From positions 176,888,096-176,952,095 of the forward strand of contig CM060985.1 in the NCBI GenBank assembly GCA_030765065.1: 64,000 nucleotides of DNA. The letters run 5' to 3'. This DNA comes from Deroplatys truncata (Eukaryota; Arthropoda; Insecta; Mantodea; Mantidae). A model generated the notes under the pieces. The model ran no database searches and was not told the origin of the DNA. It saw nothing but the letters and a program-made list of their open reading frames with translations. How positions within the stretch are numbered: the first letter of the stretch is position 1; every line of letters begins with the position of its first letter. This document shows, piece by piece, positions 1 to 10,850 of the stretch. A program made the translations under genes and the position numbers.

Positions 1-663
1 AGATGACGTTCACCGGTCATTCGTCATACCCACACCCTGCCATCGGATCGCCACATTGTGATCGTGATTCGTCACTCCACACAACGTTTTGCCACTGTTC
101 AATCGTGTAATGTTGACGCTTCTTACATCAAGCGAGTCGTCGTTTGGCATTTTCCTGCGTGATGTGTGGCTTATGAGCAGCCGCTCGACCATGAAAACCA
201 AGGTTTCTCAGCTCACGCCTAACTGTCATAGTACTTGTAGTGGATCCTGATGCAGTTTGGAATTCCTGTGTGATGGTCTGGATAGATGTCTGCCTATTAC
301 TATTTACGACCCTCTTCAAATGTCGGCGGTCTCTGTCAGTCTACAGACGAGTTCGGCCTGTACGCTTTTGTGCTGTACATGTCCCTTCACGTTTCCACTT
401 CACTATCACATCAGAAACAATGGACCTAGGGATGTTTAGGAGTGTGGAAATCTCGCGTACAGACTTCTAACACAAGTGACACCCAATCACCTCACCACTT
501 TCGAAGTCCTGAGTTCACAGAGCGTCCCATTCTGCTGTTTCACGATGTGTAATGACTACTGAGGTCGTGGATAATGAGTTCCAGGCAGTAGGTGGCAGCA
601 CAATGTACCTAAGATGAAAAACGTATGTTTGTGGGGTGTCCGGATACTTTTGATCACATAGTG
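1..663 (-). mobile_element. Tc1-like DNA transposon, cut by the window edge
   Basis: This is the 5' half of a Tc1-type transposon lying on the minus strand. It is the same family as the complete copy at 29245-30450, with nearly co-linear sequence. The terminal inverted repeat ends at 663 (CACATAGTG on the + strand, part of a gatcaaaagtatccgg-type repeat) and is followed by TA at 664-665, the usual Tc1 target. The remaining reading frame would start at an ATG at 530 (MGRSV...) and includes the helix-turn-helix region, but in-frame stops interrupt it soon after the start. A readable stretch (RRELRNLGFHGRAAAHKP) is kept around 190-260. The catalytic half lies outside the window. The element appears to sit inside an HX repeat, whose internal sequence resumes at 666. 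Confidence 0.88.
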
Positions 664-665
664 TA

Positions 666-973
666 CATTGTATTTCTTATGTAAATATCTTTAATATATG
701 GTATTTTAATAAAAAATCGTTAGATCCATTTTTAAAGACCAAAAGTTTCCAAAAAGGTTCAATGTAAAGGTAGTTTCTTGAAAATCTTCGTGTCACATCT
801 TTGGAAGATACTCAACATAAATCCTAAGTGGGACATTTATCCGACTTTTCGATTTGAGTTATGTTGTTTCTGCAAATGTTTATCTCGATTAACATGAATT
901 ATATGGAGAATAAGAGTTTGTAAAAATAGTTTGTTCAAGAGTAGAGAAAGTCATGTGAGTGTAACACATCAGA
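666..973. repeat. HX repeat fragments, inverted junction
   Basis: Positions 666-866 are an internal HX fragment in reverse orientation, recognisable by the block about Ctttggaagatact and the Gagttatg motif. They switch abruptly at about 867 to the 3' end of a forward HX copy, which ends GTAGAGAAAGT, hairpin, CAGA at 973. The two pieces come from different copies or from an inversion. Confidence 0.8.
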
Positions 974-1433
974 TTTTTATATCGACTATTCTATTCAACC
1001 CCGATATTGTTTAGCAATGTCTCGGATATCGAGCAACCACGGTCGTTTATCTTATAAGTTGCTTACAACGATACGACTGTATGGGACAAAGTGCCAGTTT
1101 ATTAACGGAAACGTTATAGTATCTGGGTGGTGACTTCCAGGTTTTCAACTGTCACTTTTTTCAGTTCCCACTGTCACTATTTCGTTTTTATGTAGTTCAG
1201 TTCATTAAGGAGTACTAGCTCAATTTCCTGTCACTTCACTACCTTGGTTACGTAGCCTCATCACACAGGACGGTTCACTTTACTCAAGAGTCGAACACAA
1301 GACATCCACAGTAACAGTCACTGCACGTCACTAACTCGCTTGAGAATCGCTATATGATGTGACAGAGAACCGCAGTCGCTAAGTCGCTCGAACTCAACAT
1401 TCACTGCTCGACTCGCGAGAACGCTAGCTTATA

Positions 1434-2474
1434 CAGAATGTTTCAGAAATACTTTTACAAACTTCGGGTATGGGTTCCTTACACCACAAGAAGGAAAAAA
1501 GTTCATATGAACACATGTCCCATAATCCTTGGTTTTCTCGTTAGGAGGTGTTCAACACAGTGGTACACTTATAACACGCTAAACTCATAATAAATGTCCT
1601 CCTCTTGCTTCTATGCATGCCTGTATTCGTCGAATCATGGAATGTCGCACCCTGTCAAAAACTCCGGGATGGTGTCGAATGGTTTCGCAGGCTTCCATGA
1701 CACGTCGATGAAGCGTTTCTGCATCCGGGATGCCTGCTCCATAAACCAATGATTTAAGATGCCCCCAGAGGTAAACATCCACAGGATTGAGGTCGGGAGA
1801 ACGTGCAGGCCATGGAACTGGTCCTCCTCTGCCTATCCCTCCATGCTGTTACGTGTGATGTACCAGATGCCACAGCCAAATGTCTTGTACTGATACCTGG
1901 ATCGTCTTCGACACACTTTAACATCTGTTCTTCGCGTTCCGGCGTACGGACAACTCTTGGTCTTCATCGATCAATAGTCCTTGGTGCAACAGTTCATGTC
2001 TCAACAAGGCGACGATAAACAGCGGCAAAGGTTGGATGCCTCAGTTGTCTTCGGCCTGGAAACTCCATCTGATAGAGCCGTGCAGCCTCGCATCCATTAC
2101 CATTCGCGCGACCATACATAAAAATCATGTCTGCCTGTTCACGAAATGAATATCCAGCAATGGTGGAACGAAATACGTGCAGTTAACTCACTACATGTAC
2201 ACAATTGAAACAGAAGACAGACTAATGACAAATGACAAATGTAAACAAGTCTCCATGGCAACACTTCGCCATCTACCGTATGTAGTACAGTGGGTCAACG
2301 GCTTCTATGAATGAATAGAGAAATGAAGTTTGAGGTTGGACCCCGAAGGCCGTTGAACTCACACTTTCATTGTGACAGGAAGGATTATGGGATATGTTCA
2401 TTTGAACATTTTTCCTTCTTTTGGTGTGAGGAATCCATACCCGAAGTTTGTAAAAGTACTTTTGAAACACCCCG
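1434..2474 (-). mobile_element. Internally deleted Tc1/mariner-superfamily transposon
   Basis: The element is bounded by TA (1432-1433 and 2475-2476). It has long imperfect terminal inverted repeats of about 100 bp: about 1434-1530 against about 2380-2474, both containing acttttacaaacttcggg. On the minus strand there is an N-terminal transposase remnant (around 2150-2030, reading ...ADMIFMYGRANGNGCEAARLY... then a stop). It is followed, after loss of the middle, by the C-terminus at 1585-1830 (SPDLNPVDVYLWGHLKSLVY). The region that should hold the first two catalytic acidic residues is missing, so this copy cannot make an active enzyme. It could only be moved in trans. Confidence 0.82.
1585..1830 (-). 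pseudogene. C-terminal transposase remnant (SPDLNPVD type)
   Basis: The reading frame covers the end of a DDE transposase. The PARSPDLNPVDVYLWGHLK motif holds the third catalytic aspartate of this Tc1/mariner group, and the frame ends CIEARGGHLL. An ATG at 1782 opens the longest ORF, but the homologous frame clearly extends upstream of it, so that ATG is not a true start. The catalytic core upstream is deleted. Confidence 0.75.
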
Positions 2475-2894
2475 TATAGGGCAGTGGAATTATTCCGCAA
2501 GGTTCTGGAACGTTCAAGAACTATTTTGACACACTTTTTGTGAAAGGGGGTGGAAGGAAGCTTCCAAAGTTCTAGTTATCTCCAGATATATCGCCCAGTG
2601 TTCACGGAGGCGAGCGAAGTAATCGTTTACACCGACCTTCAGATAACTTTGGGTTATCCAACTGGTTTTAATCATTGCACATTGAAATATTGTCAAATTT
2701 CCAAATAAATTTTGTTTCTTGAAAGCATTGTATCCTTATTCTGTTCTGACTTTAGCTTATCTTAATTTTGAGGTTAAATATTTTCTCATACCCCACTGTT
2801 GGCAGCATTGGTTAGCACTCCGTAACACATTTATTGAGTATGTCCTGATATGACAGCTAATACAATGGTGATTTAATTTGAAACAATACAAGTA

Positions 2895-3352
2895 AGAAGG
2901 TACAGGTACATATTAGGATCCCCGAAACTGGCGCAGAGCACCACAAGTGGGCCGCAAAGACCTCTTTTCTTCTAATGTGACCCCTGGGAGAGACCAAAGG
3001 GCGACCACATCTGGATGAGACGGGCACAACATGTAAGGGGCCATAACATTTCCAGATATAACTCATTCGACGCCACCCACTGGCCAGGAGGAGGTGGTGG
3101 GTCCTAATTGGGGGTGGTGGGTCCCGACCGGCGCCAGGGTTGAAACGTCAACAAAGCGCAAACCCACCGTCCGCCACAACACGCCGAACACCGTCACCTG
3201 TCCTAAACCGTGAAACGGGTGACAATGTAGGAGATGATGGTTACAGGAAAGTCCTGGTAGAAGTAGAACTATCCCACCCGGGGAAACCACGAAAACCCCA
3301 CGGATGAGATTGGGGATCGAACCCGGTACCGCGGTGCTACTGCTGGGTACAT
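2895..3352 (-). mobile_element. Long tRNA-headed SINE-like element (family V)
   Basis: On the minus strand the element starts with a tRNA-like head carrying a B-box-like GGGTTCGATCCCC near 3310-3325. It is followed by a ggtttcccc-type block and a GC-rich body. The same arrangement (B box, then a block like gtggttttcc, then a long body) occurs at 20440-20665, 30766-31294, 48840-49335 and 62295-62760. A short internal duplication (ggtggtgggtcc) lies at about 3090-3125. The open frames across it are side effects of its GC content. Confidence 0.6.
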
Positions 3353-3384
3353 GTTTAAGAAAGTAATCATTATTTAACTAATGT

Positions 3385-3640
3385 GTTATAAAAGGTAGAA
3401 TCAGGCGACTGAAAAATTCATTGCCATAGCCGGGATTTGAACCAGCGTCTCCCTGTCTCCGGCCGGTTGCTCTAACCACTGAGCAACATGCCGGCACGAC
3501 ACTAAATTCTCCAGCTGATTCGTGGTTCAAATCTCGGCTTTGGCATTGAATTTTTCAGTCGTCTGATTCTACCTTTGCAATCTTGTCCATTCACGGCTTG
3601 TGTAGAGGAACAATTAATTCCATTAATTGACCTAATATTG
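3385..3640. mobile_element. Head-to-head pair of tRNA-derived SINEs
   Basis: Minus-strand 3497-3423 looks like a tRNA: GCCGGCA at the start, CTCAGTGGTTAGAGCA as A-box/D-arm, and GGTTCAAATCCC as B-box. It then runs into a body that ends ggtagaatcaggcgactg when read on the + strand (3390-3412). A second copy on the + strand (about 3512-3640) has a damaged head (GGTTCAAATCTCGGC) and the same body in opposite orientation. The two bodies form an inverted repeat of about 50 bp per arm. The T-arm does not fold into a proper 7-nt loop, so this is SINE-like, not a working tRNA. A further body fragment lies at about 4245-4330. Confidence 0.65.
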
Positions 3641-3939
3641 GTTGAAACTATGAAGTCCAGGACTTAAAGTACTTACAACATTGTAAGTCACCATTGGGGT
3701 ATGTCATCTCAATACAATTTGAGATCTCCTTGTGTTTTACCGGGAAAAATGCGAATCAGCAAATGGTACAGATGCTGCAATTTATTTCATTTGTATTGTC
3801 TCATTACCTGATAAGTGAGTTGTTTTGAAATTAATCAGATTTGTCGTGTAAATTACTAGTGAATTATGTAAGAATATAAAATATAAGTTCGTTATCACCT
3901 TACGAAAAAGAACATGTCACGTTGAGTTTTGAGTTTTTT
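3641..3939. other. Stretch without recognised features
   Basis: AT-rich sequence follows the SINE body. No open frame or repeat was recognised. Confidence 0.5.
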
Positions 3940-4130
3940 TTATTTTTAGACGCTCTTTGACTACTGTGGTCCTTAGCCCCCCCACTCCATATTGGGCGTG
4001 AAACACTGGTAATTTTGCTCTGAGGCCTCTTTAAGGCTTGAAGTCCTTTTATGTGCCGTAAATCTACGACACGGGACCACCAGCTTTACTTCCCTTCCGA
4101 AAGAAGCTATGCTAAGGATTAACATGTCAG
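3940..4130 (-). mobile_element. SINE family W, headless copy
   Basis: This matches 61840-62020 over about 180 bp. Shared blocks include atattgggcgtgaaa, ccgtaaatctacgacacggg, cttcccttccga and atgctaaggat. On the minus strand the 3' end is an A-rich tail (poly-T at 3942-3957 on +). The tRNA-like head present in the other copy is missing here. Confidence 0.65.
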
Positions 4131-4409
4131 GTTACTGTATATGTGGACAATACTGGCAAAGTAGAAAGAATGCAACTGCATTTATATATTGGGACAATAT
4201 TAGACCATGAGACAACTAAAACTGATTTTAGACATTGAGACATTGACTCTACCTTTCCAACTCTGTTCAAAACACGGCTTGTGTGAAAGAACACTTAATT
4301 CAATTAATATCTTATAGTCTGTTCATTGGGTAAATCTCATTCGAGGTTAATAAACTTAGAACTTCAAGTGAAATCACGTACAATTAACAAGAAGTACTTA
4401 GAATAAAAA

Positions 4410-4473
4410 ATTATTTTTAAGAATAACTGAGTAGAGAAAGTTACGTGAACGCAGCACATCAGATGTTTTCTCT
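4410..4473 (+). repeat. HX repeat, 3'-end remnant
   Basis: This short piece keeps only the HX 3' terminus: GTAGAGAAAGT, the diverged hairpin and CAGA at 4473. Confidence 0.65.
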
Positions 4474-4817
4474 ACTCAGAACCGCAGTTCCCATTCCGAT
4501 CCCGTACATATGTTGACTGGTTCGTGATGGAATATGGTACGGACTGTAAACTCCCATGTTGATCCGAAAAGCTAGTGAATGGCAGTGATTAATCTCACTA
4601 CCCTAGTACTGTCAGAGATGTTTCGAGCTCATATGTCGCCTCTGATTGTCACCTCTAATGCCTACTGGCGACAGCACTGCTCTCTATTGATTTCAGTCCA
4701 CAGATCAGCCAGCATTTATGTCTTCCGCTCTTCCAACCCTTCATTAAGGCGATTCTCTGAAAAAACTGTTCCCTGTAGCGTTTGAACGTTTCGTTTGTGG
4801 TCTTATACAACAAAATT
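4474..4817. other. Stretch without recognised features
   Basis: No homologous reading frame, repeat or RNA signal was recognised. The small open frame from 4579 shows no familiar motif. Confidence 0.5.
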
Positions 4818-7800
4818 TCTGGTGTTTTACATTCTCATGACATTCTCTACCCTCTAAAGCTTATTAATCTGTATGCAAGTACTCCTTACGAAAGTTTATT
4901 TTCCTATCTACTTCATTATAATTGAGATAAACGTTTACAGAAAAAACACTACATTAAACATTTGGTTATACATACAAAATATTTGACAACTGGACGCTAT
5001 ATGCTGGCCTTAAAATTCCGTACTGTTTCCATGACATCGCGAGAAAGAATTTTGACAGAAGTTTAAAAGAATAGCTAAGCATTGAACAATTCTAACCACT
5101 AATACGATATCTCGGAAATAGTTTATGCCACAAAAGTTATTTGAAATAAATTGTGTGTTTTAAAGAGATCTACATTTTTTGGGTAGTATGTATTCGTGTA
5201 TCGCTTAACGTTTACCAGTTATACAAAATAATACAAGATTACTTCCGAATGAAGAGGACTTTAAAGAGTAAAACATTTTGAACGTCGTCCATGTAAATGA
5301 TAGTTTGAGGTGGGAGGATTTTCTTGAAAGTCCTATATCATATTTGGAAGGTACGGAACTTAAATACAAAGTTTGGTATTTATCCTACTTTTCGTTTTTG
5401 AGTTATGTTATTCACTGATACACATAGACGCACACACATACAAACACATGGAACTATTTTTGAATATCTTATGTGTTACATTCACATGAAAATGTCTACC
5501 CTTCATATCTTACTACTGGGTACATAAATTAATTACTTAAATCGAGATAAACCTTTATAGAAATAACTACATTACGTATTTCATTATAGATACAAAGGGA
5601 ACAGCGACAGTCAAATGTTTAACAACTGGACGCTATATGGTGGCCTTAAAATTCCTTACTGTTTCCATGACATCGCGAAAAACAGTTGAAAATCTATAGG
5701 ACTTTAAAAGAATGGTCAGGTGTTGAAGAATTCAAACTATTAATAAGGATATCTTGGAAATATTTGATGCCACAAAAGTTATTTGAAATAAATTGTGTGT
5801 TTTAAAGCGATCTGTATTTTTTGTGTAGTACGTTTTAGTGCATCGCTAAACGTATACTAGTGATACAAGGTTATACAAAAATACTTCAGAATGAAGAGGG
5901 CTATAAAGGATATTTCCAGAATAGTCGTGATATAAATTTGGATTTTAATGAAAATATGTAGAGTCATTTTATATAAAATAGAACATTTCGAAAACCGCAC
6001 ATGTAAATGATAGTTTGAGGTAGGGGAATTTTCTTGAAGTTCCTGTTGCATATTTGGAAGGTATTGAACCTAAATACAAAGTTTGGTATTTATCCTACTT
6101 TTCGTTTTTGAGTTACGCTTTTCACTGATATAAATAGACACCCACACATACAAATACATGGACCTATTTCGAAAAATCTTAAGTGTTACATTCACATAAA
6201 TCATTGTACCCTCTATAACTTACTACTGGGTATAAAAATTAATTATTTAAATTGAGATAAGCTTTTCGGAAAATAGCTGCATTAAACATTTCGTAACGGA
6301 TATAAAACGGATAGCGATAGTCAAATGTTTAACAACTGGACGCTATATGCTGGCCTTAAAATTCATACTGTTTCCATGAAATCAGGAAAACAACTGAAAA
6401 TCCATAGGAATTTAAAACAATAGTCAGGTGTTGAACAATTCTAGCTATTAATAATGGAAATGACTAAGGCTACAAAAAGAGTTTTTTGAATTAAATTATG
6501 TGTTTTAAAGATACCTAAATTTTTTGTGTAATAGTTTTCGTTTATCACTTAACGTTTACACTTTATACAGTATTATACAAAATTTCATCGAAATGAAGAT
6601 GACTTTACAACTTATTAATAGAAAAATACAGATATATATTTTATTTTTCATGTAAACATCGATAATATATGCTATTTTAATCAAAACCGTTAGCCAGTGT
6701 TTTAGAAAATCAAACATTTCGGAAAACGTTCCGTATGAAGGGTAGTCTGCGGTGGGGGAACTTTCTTCAAAATCTTCGTGTCACATTCTTGGAAGGTACT
6801 AAATATAAATACTTACTTCTTGTTTTTGAGTTATGCTGTTCACCGTCATTGACGCACACACAACCTTTTTCTAAAATCTGATGTGTTACACACACATGAC
6901 TTTCTCTACTCTTGTACAAACTATTTTTACAAACTCTTATTCTCCATCTATTTCATATTAATCGAGATAAACATTTGTAAAAACGATCTTTTGACATGCA
7001 AGGAGAATTACATTTTACACATACCGACCAGTTCTAAAAATATTTGACTATCGCTTAAGGCGTACTATGTTCCCCTTGTTTTGTATTTACAAGGGCTATA
7101 TAGAAAAACAGTAGCCTTTAAGCGTAGAAATATCTCTTAATAGGTGGGTGCTATGTGCAGCACCATTCTATTTGCCACAGATTAATACTCTTTGCATATC
7201 CAAGACAAAATACCGAATAACGAATTCCCATTTGAGAAAATAAGTATTCACAAATTTAAGCGAATAACAAACAATATCTCGAAAATGGTTCACTCAAAAA
7301 AAAATGTATATCACATAAATTGTGTATTTTAACGCGATCTAAATTTTTCTGTAGTAAAAGTTTGTCTATCTCTTATGCTTTACCAGTTATACAAAAGTCG
7401 TTCACAATGAAGAATACTTTTGGAGACATTCTCAGAAAATTCAAGATATACATTTTATTTGTCATGAGAATATCTTAAACATATGATATTTTAATCAAAA
7501 TCGTTAGAGCCATTTTTGAGAAGATTAAAAATTTCGAAAAATGTTCCATGTAAGGGTATTCTGGGGTGGGGCATTTTCATGAAAACCTTCGTGTTGCATC
7601 TCTGGAAGATACTGAACCTAAATAACAAGTTTGGTGTTTATCCGACTGTTCGTTTCTGAGTTATGCTGTTCACAGACAGACACACAGACACACACACGGA
7701 CATGTTTCCAAAAATGCTTTTTTTATATTCAGGGGGTCTCAAAACATATATTTCCGGTGAAATCTCGGTATCGAATTTTTGGGTGGAATACAATACTTCC

Positions 7801-7828
7801 CCTACTTACTATACGTAGTAGAGAAAGT
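4818..7828 (-). repeat. Tandem array of four HX copies
   Basis: Four reverse-orientation HX units follow each other head to tail, starting at about 4818, 5467, 6177 and 6877 (steps of about 650, 710 and 700 bp). The first three stop in the CA-rich microsatellite and run straight into the next unit through a similar junction (acatgga/c-ctatttt/c, then ...ctta-gtgttac). Because the junction itself is repeated, the copies probably multiplied as a tandem block and did not insert one by one. The fourth unit (6877-7828, 952 bp) is complete and ends GTAGTAGAGAAAGT. Confidence 0.8.
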
Positions 7829-7854
7829 AAAAACATTTTTACGAAGAGACCCGC

Positions 7855-7995
7855 GTGTCTTTGTACAGCATAACTACTAAACTAAAAGTAGTACCTTCCA
7901 AAAATGCGACACAAAGATTTTCAAGAAACCCCCCCCCTCCCCAAACTACATGTTTTTAAAAAAATGGCTTTAACGATTTTGATTAAAATATATAT
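7855..7995 (+). repeat. HX repeat internal fragment
   Basis: This is a forward internal HX segment (block ccttccaaaaatgcgacac, then aacgattttgattaaaata) with no ends. Confidence 0.65.
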
Positions 7996-9407
7996 TAAAT
8001 ACAGTGCCTTTGTTTGATACCAAAGCCCCAAATCGCTCGTGTACGTTGAAGCCGGAATTATAAAGGCAATAATTATCATAATATTCTAAGAAGGATAGCG
8101 ATATAAAATAAGTAATAATATATTTAAAATCAGTGTATGTATAACAAAGGAGAAGCATTCTGAAAATTGTTGACTGTAAAAGCGACAGAAAGAACAGACA
8201 GGCATAATTTTCTTAATTAGGGACCAGCCTCAGGTAGAAAGGGTAAATACCATTGAAGGAAGTTTTTCCTGGTACCAGGCGAATACAGCTGCACTTAGCC
8301 TGGTGAAGGCCACTCTATAAGTAGCATGACGCTAAGTTTAAGGGGAGAGAGGGGAGGTTTAGGCGTTGGTTTTCCTTGTGCAGCGTGGGTAAGTCAGTCT
8401 GTCCTGAGTGCCTGGCGAGGACGGGTCGCCATTCTCGTCGAGTTGTGAACAATGGCGGCGAACATGCTAGAGGTTAGAACGCTTAGCCGTAGTTAATAAT
8501 TCTTCGGTCTTGGTAAAGACAAAGTAACTTCATGTGGATTTAATAGTGAGCGGCAAACCGCAGTATTATTTTAAATAGTGAATAAAAGTGTTCCAAGACA
8601 GCGTTTGTGTGTTTCTCTGTACACACACCCACGCATACCCTGAGGTTCAGGTTTCATGCTGGAGCAGCCGTGGCAAAAGAAGAACCAACTGGGAGAAGAC
8701 AAGCAGCAACCGTGAGGCAAAAGTATTGCTTTATTGTTGGAGGACGGAGCGTGGCTGCGTCATATTGCGCATAAACTTGGGACAGAAAGATATACCTGCG
8801 TCAACGTGCTCCGCACAAAGTTTTCCGTTCTGTATCTCCCGCGTTACTTACTCACCAGTGTTAGTAACGTATATACAATGAGTACTAACCTTGTTACAAG
8901 TGTCCATCTGCGTTAAGACATTCTTGACATTGTCGGATAAAACTACCATTCACACGCATAAGTTCTTCTTGCGTAATTTCAATAATTTCTGCTTCTATAT
9001 TTTCTCCTTTAGTTCGTCAATGATGTGCGGATTGTTCCTATGAGCTTTATTTTTTAGCGTTAGCGATTCCGCTGTTCCAAATTTATTAACCAAATATCTC
9101 AGTGTCTCTACTCGGAACTGAATAACCAGGGTATTGCTGATTAAATTGGCTACACACTTTCTACACGATTCATCATGCATAAAAATACGCTCTCCAAAAG
9201 TGAATTTGCTGGCAAGCATTTCCGTGGACAAATAAGAGAGTGATGTTCCTAAGAAAATCATACACAGCGCACGTATTGTCGAAACACTTTACATCACGAA
9301 TACAAAGCAACGACTGGTACAGCTCACAGCTGATAAACTTACCTTTGACATGCCCTGCACCGCTGATGGTTGTGTCCATGGTATGAAACGAAGCTACTGT
9401 ATATTTG
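7996..9407. other. Unassigned island between HX copies
   Basis: About 1.4 kb with no match to the other repeats in the window. A more GC-rich part (about 8200-8900) has a TATA-like CTATAAGTA at about 8315 and AATAAA at about 8581, which would fit an LTR or a promoter plus first exon. The minus strand at 8995-9379 holds two overlapping open frames (88 and 68 codons), one containing CRKCVANLIS. I recognise no family. It could be a decayed element or host sequence. Confidence 0.35.
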
Positions 9408-9525
9408 CATAAAATCTATATCTTAAATTTTCTGGGAATAGTTTGTAAAGTCTTCATTCGGAAATAAATTTACATAATCCTGCATGAGATATTAACCGAT
9501 AGACGAAAATATACTACACAAAAAG

Positions 9526-10327
9526 TCTGATGTATTACACTCACATGCCTTTTTCTACTCTTGTACAAAATATTTTTACAAAATCTTATTCCCATCTATT
9601 TCATATTAATCGAGATAAATATTTGCAGAAACGATCTTTTGACAGGCAAAGAGAATTACATTTTACACATAGCAACCAGTTCCAAAAATATTTTACTATC
9701 GCTTAGGCGTACTATGTTCCCCTTGTTTTGTATTTGCAAGGGCAATATAGAAATACAGTAGCCTTTAAGCATAGACATATCTCTTAATAGCTGGTTGCTA
9801 TGTGAAGCACCATTCTCTTTGCCACAGATTAATACTCTTTGCATATCCAAGACAAAAAAATAAATAACAAATTCCCGTTTGAGAAAATAAGTATTGACAA
9901 ATTTAAGGGAATAACAAGCAATATCTCGAAAATGGTTCAATCAAAAAAATGTATATGACATAAATTGTGTACTTTAATGCGATCTACATTTTTGTGTAAT
10001 AAAATTTTGTCTGTCTCTAATGGTTTATCAGTTATGCAAAAGTTGTACACTATGAAGAATACTTTTACAGATATTCCCAGAAAATTCAAGATATACATTT
10101 TATTAGTCATGAAAACATCTTAAACATATAACACTTTAATCAAATTTATTAAAGCCATTTTTGTGAAAAACAAAATTTTCGAAATGTTCCATGTAAAGGG
10201 TAATTTTGGGTGGGGGGACTTTCTTGAAAACCTTCGTGTCCCATCTCTGGAAGATACTGAACCTAAACACCAAGTTTGGTCTTTATCCAACTGTTGGTTT
10301 CTGAGTTATGCTGTTCAAAGACAGACA

Positions 10328-10373
<46 letters not shown>

Positions 10374-10506
10374 CACAGATGTTTTAAAAAATGTTTTTTT
10401 TTGGATTCAGGGGGTCTCATAACATGTATTTCCGGTGAAATCTCCGTATCCAATTTTTGGGTGGATTGCAATACTTCCCCTACTTACTGTACGTAGTAGA
10501 AAAAGT
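9526..10506 (-). repeat. HX long-form copy nested in an HX A-run
   Basis: This is a complete reverse copy of 981 bp, from TCTGATG at 9526 to GTAGTAGAAAAAGT at 10506. It carries a pure CA microsatellite at about 10327-10377. It also carries the central inverted-repeat block (about 9640-9830) found only in long-form copies. Confidence 0.85.
10327..10377. repeat. (CA)n microsatellite
   Basis: About 50 bp of nearly pure CA dinucleotide lies inside the HX copy, where other HX copies have a shorter CA-rich tract. The HTHTHT and VCVCVC open frames here are artefacts of the repeat. Confidence 0.95.
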
Positions 10507-10850
10507 AAAAATATAAATCTCTTAAAACACACAATTTGTTTTAAGTAACGTTTTTGTGGCATCAAACATTTTCGACATATCCGTTATTAATGGTTCCATT
10601 TGTTCAATACGTTGTCATTCTTTTAAGTCCCATCGATTTTCAGTTGTTTTCCACAATTGCATGGAAAGGATATTAAATTTTAAGGCCAGCATAATTATAA
10701 TCTCCAGTTGTTAAACATTTGATATCGCTGTTATCTTTGTATCTATAACGAAATGAGGTAAATAGTTGCTTTCGTACGGGTATTTGTATAACTACTAATA
10801 AACGATAGAGGGAAGAAAAGCTCATGTGAGGATAACACAGAACAATTTTT

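Larger units (their letters stand above)
1130..2665. repeat. LTR-like repeat split by a DNA transposon
   Basis: Sequence at 1130-1433 plus 2475-2665 matches 53120-53475 once the transposon at 1434-2474 is removed. Shared landmarks are the Tttttatgtagttc block, the segment ending gaacgctagctta / gagcgctcgctta, and downstream the blocks tgacacacttt, tctagttatctc and cccagtg. The other copy has a TATA box at the matching position. An AATAAA occurs at about 2703. This suggests a solo LTR or other promoter-bearing repeat. No TG...CA ends or target duplication were identified, so the class is inferred. Confidence 0.5.
9408..10850 (+). repeat. HX host copy, interrupted by another HX copy
   Basis: A forward HX copy runs 9408-9525 and resumes at 10507-10850. 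The break lies in the A-run of its internal motif ctacacaaaaa...tataaatctc (compare the uninterrupted acacaaaaaatgtagatc elsewhere). The host reaches a diverged terminus near 10848. Confidence 0.8.

Noticed and set aside
3423..3497. A functional tRNA gene on the minus strand
   Set aside because: The B box is good, but the T-arm would need an 8-nt loop, the acceptor stem does not close, and the sequence continues into a SINE body that is repeated nearby.
7631..7873. Similar ORFs starting MVFIRLFVSELCCSQT at 7631, 17074, 22447 and 38708 as possible conserved HX proteins
   Set aside because: They lie at the same place in the HX repeat and resemble each other because the DNA does. They run through the CA microsatellite, vary in length, and lack any known motif. 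Many other HX copies have stops in this frame.
8588..8881. 97-codon ORF in the unassigned island
   Set aside because: No recognisable domain, and an overlapping frame is equally open; not enough to call a gene.
10163..10496. Histidine/threonine-rich ORFs
   Set aside because: They translate a CA microsatellite.
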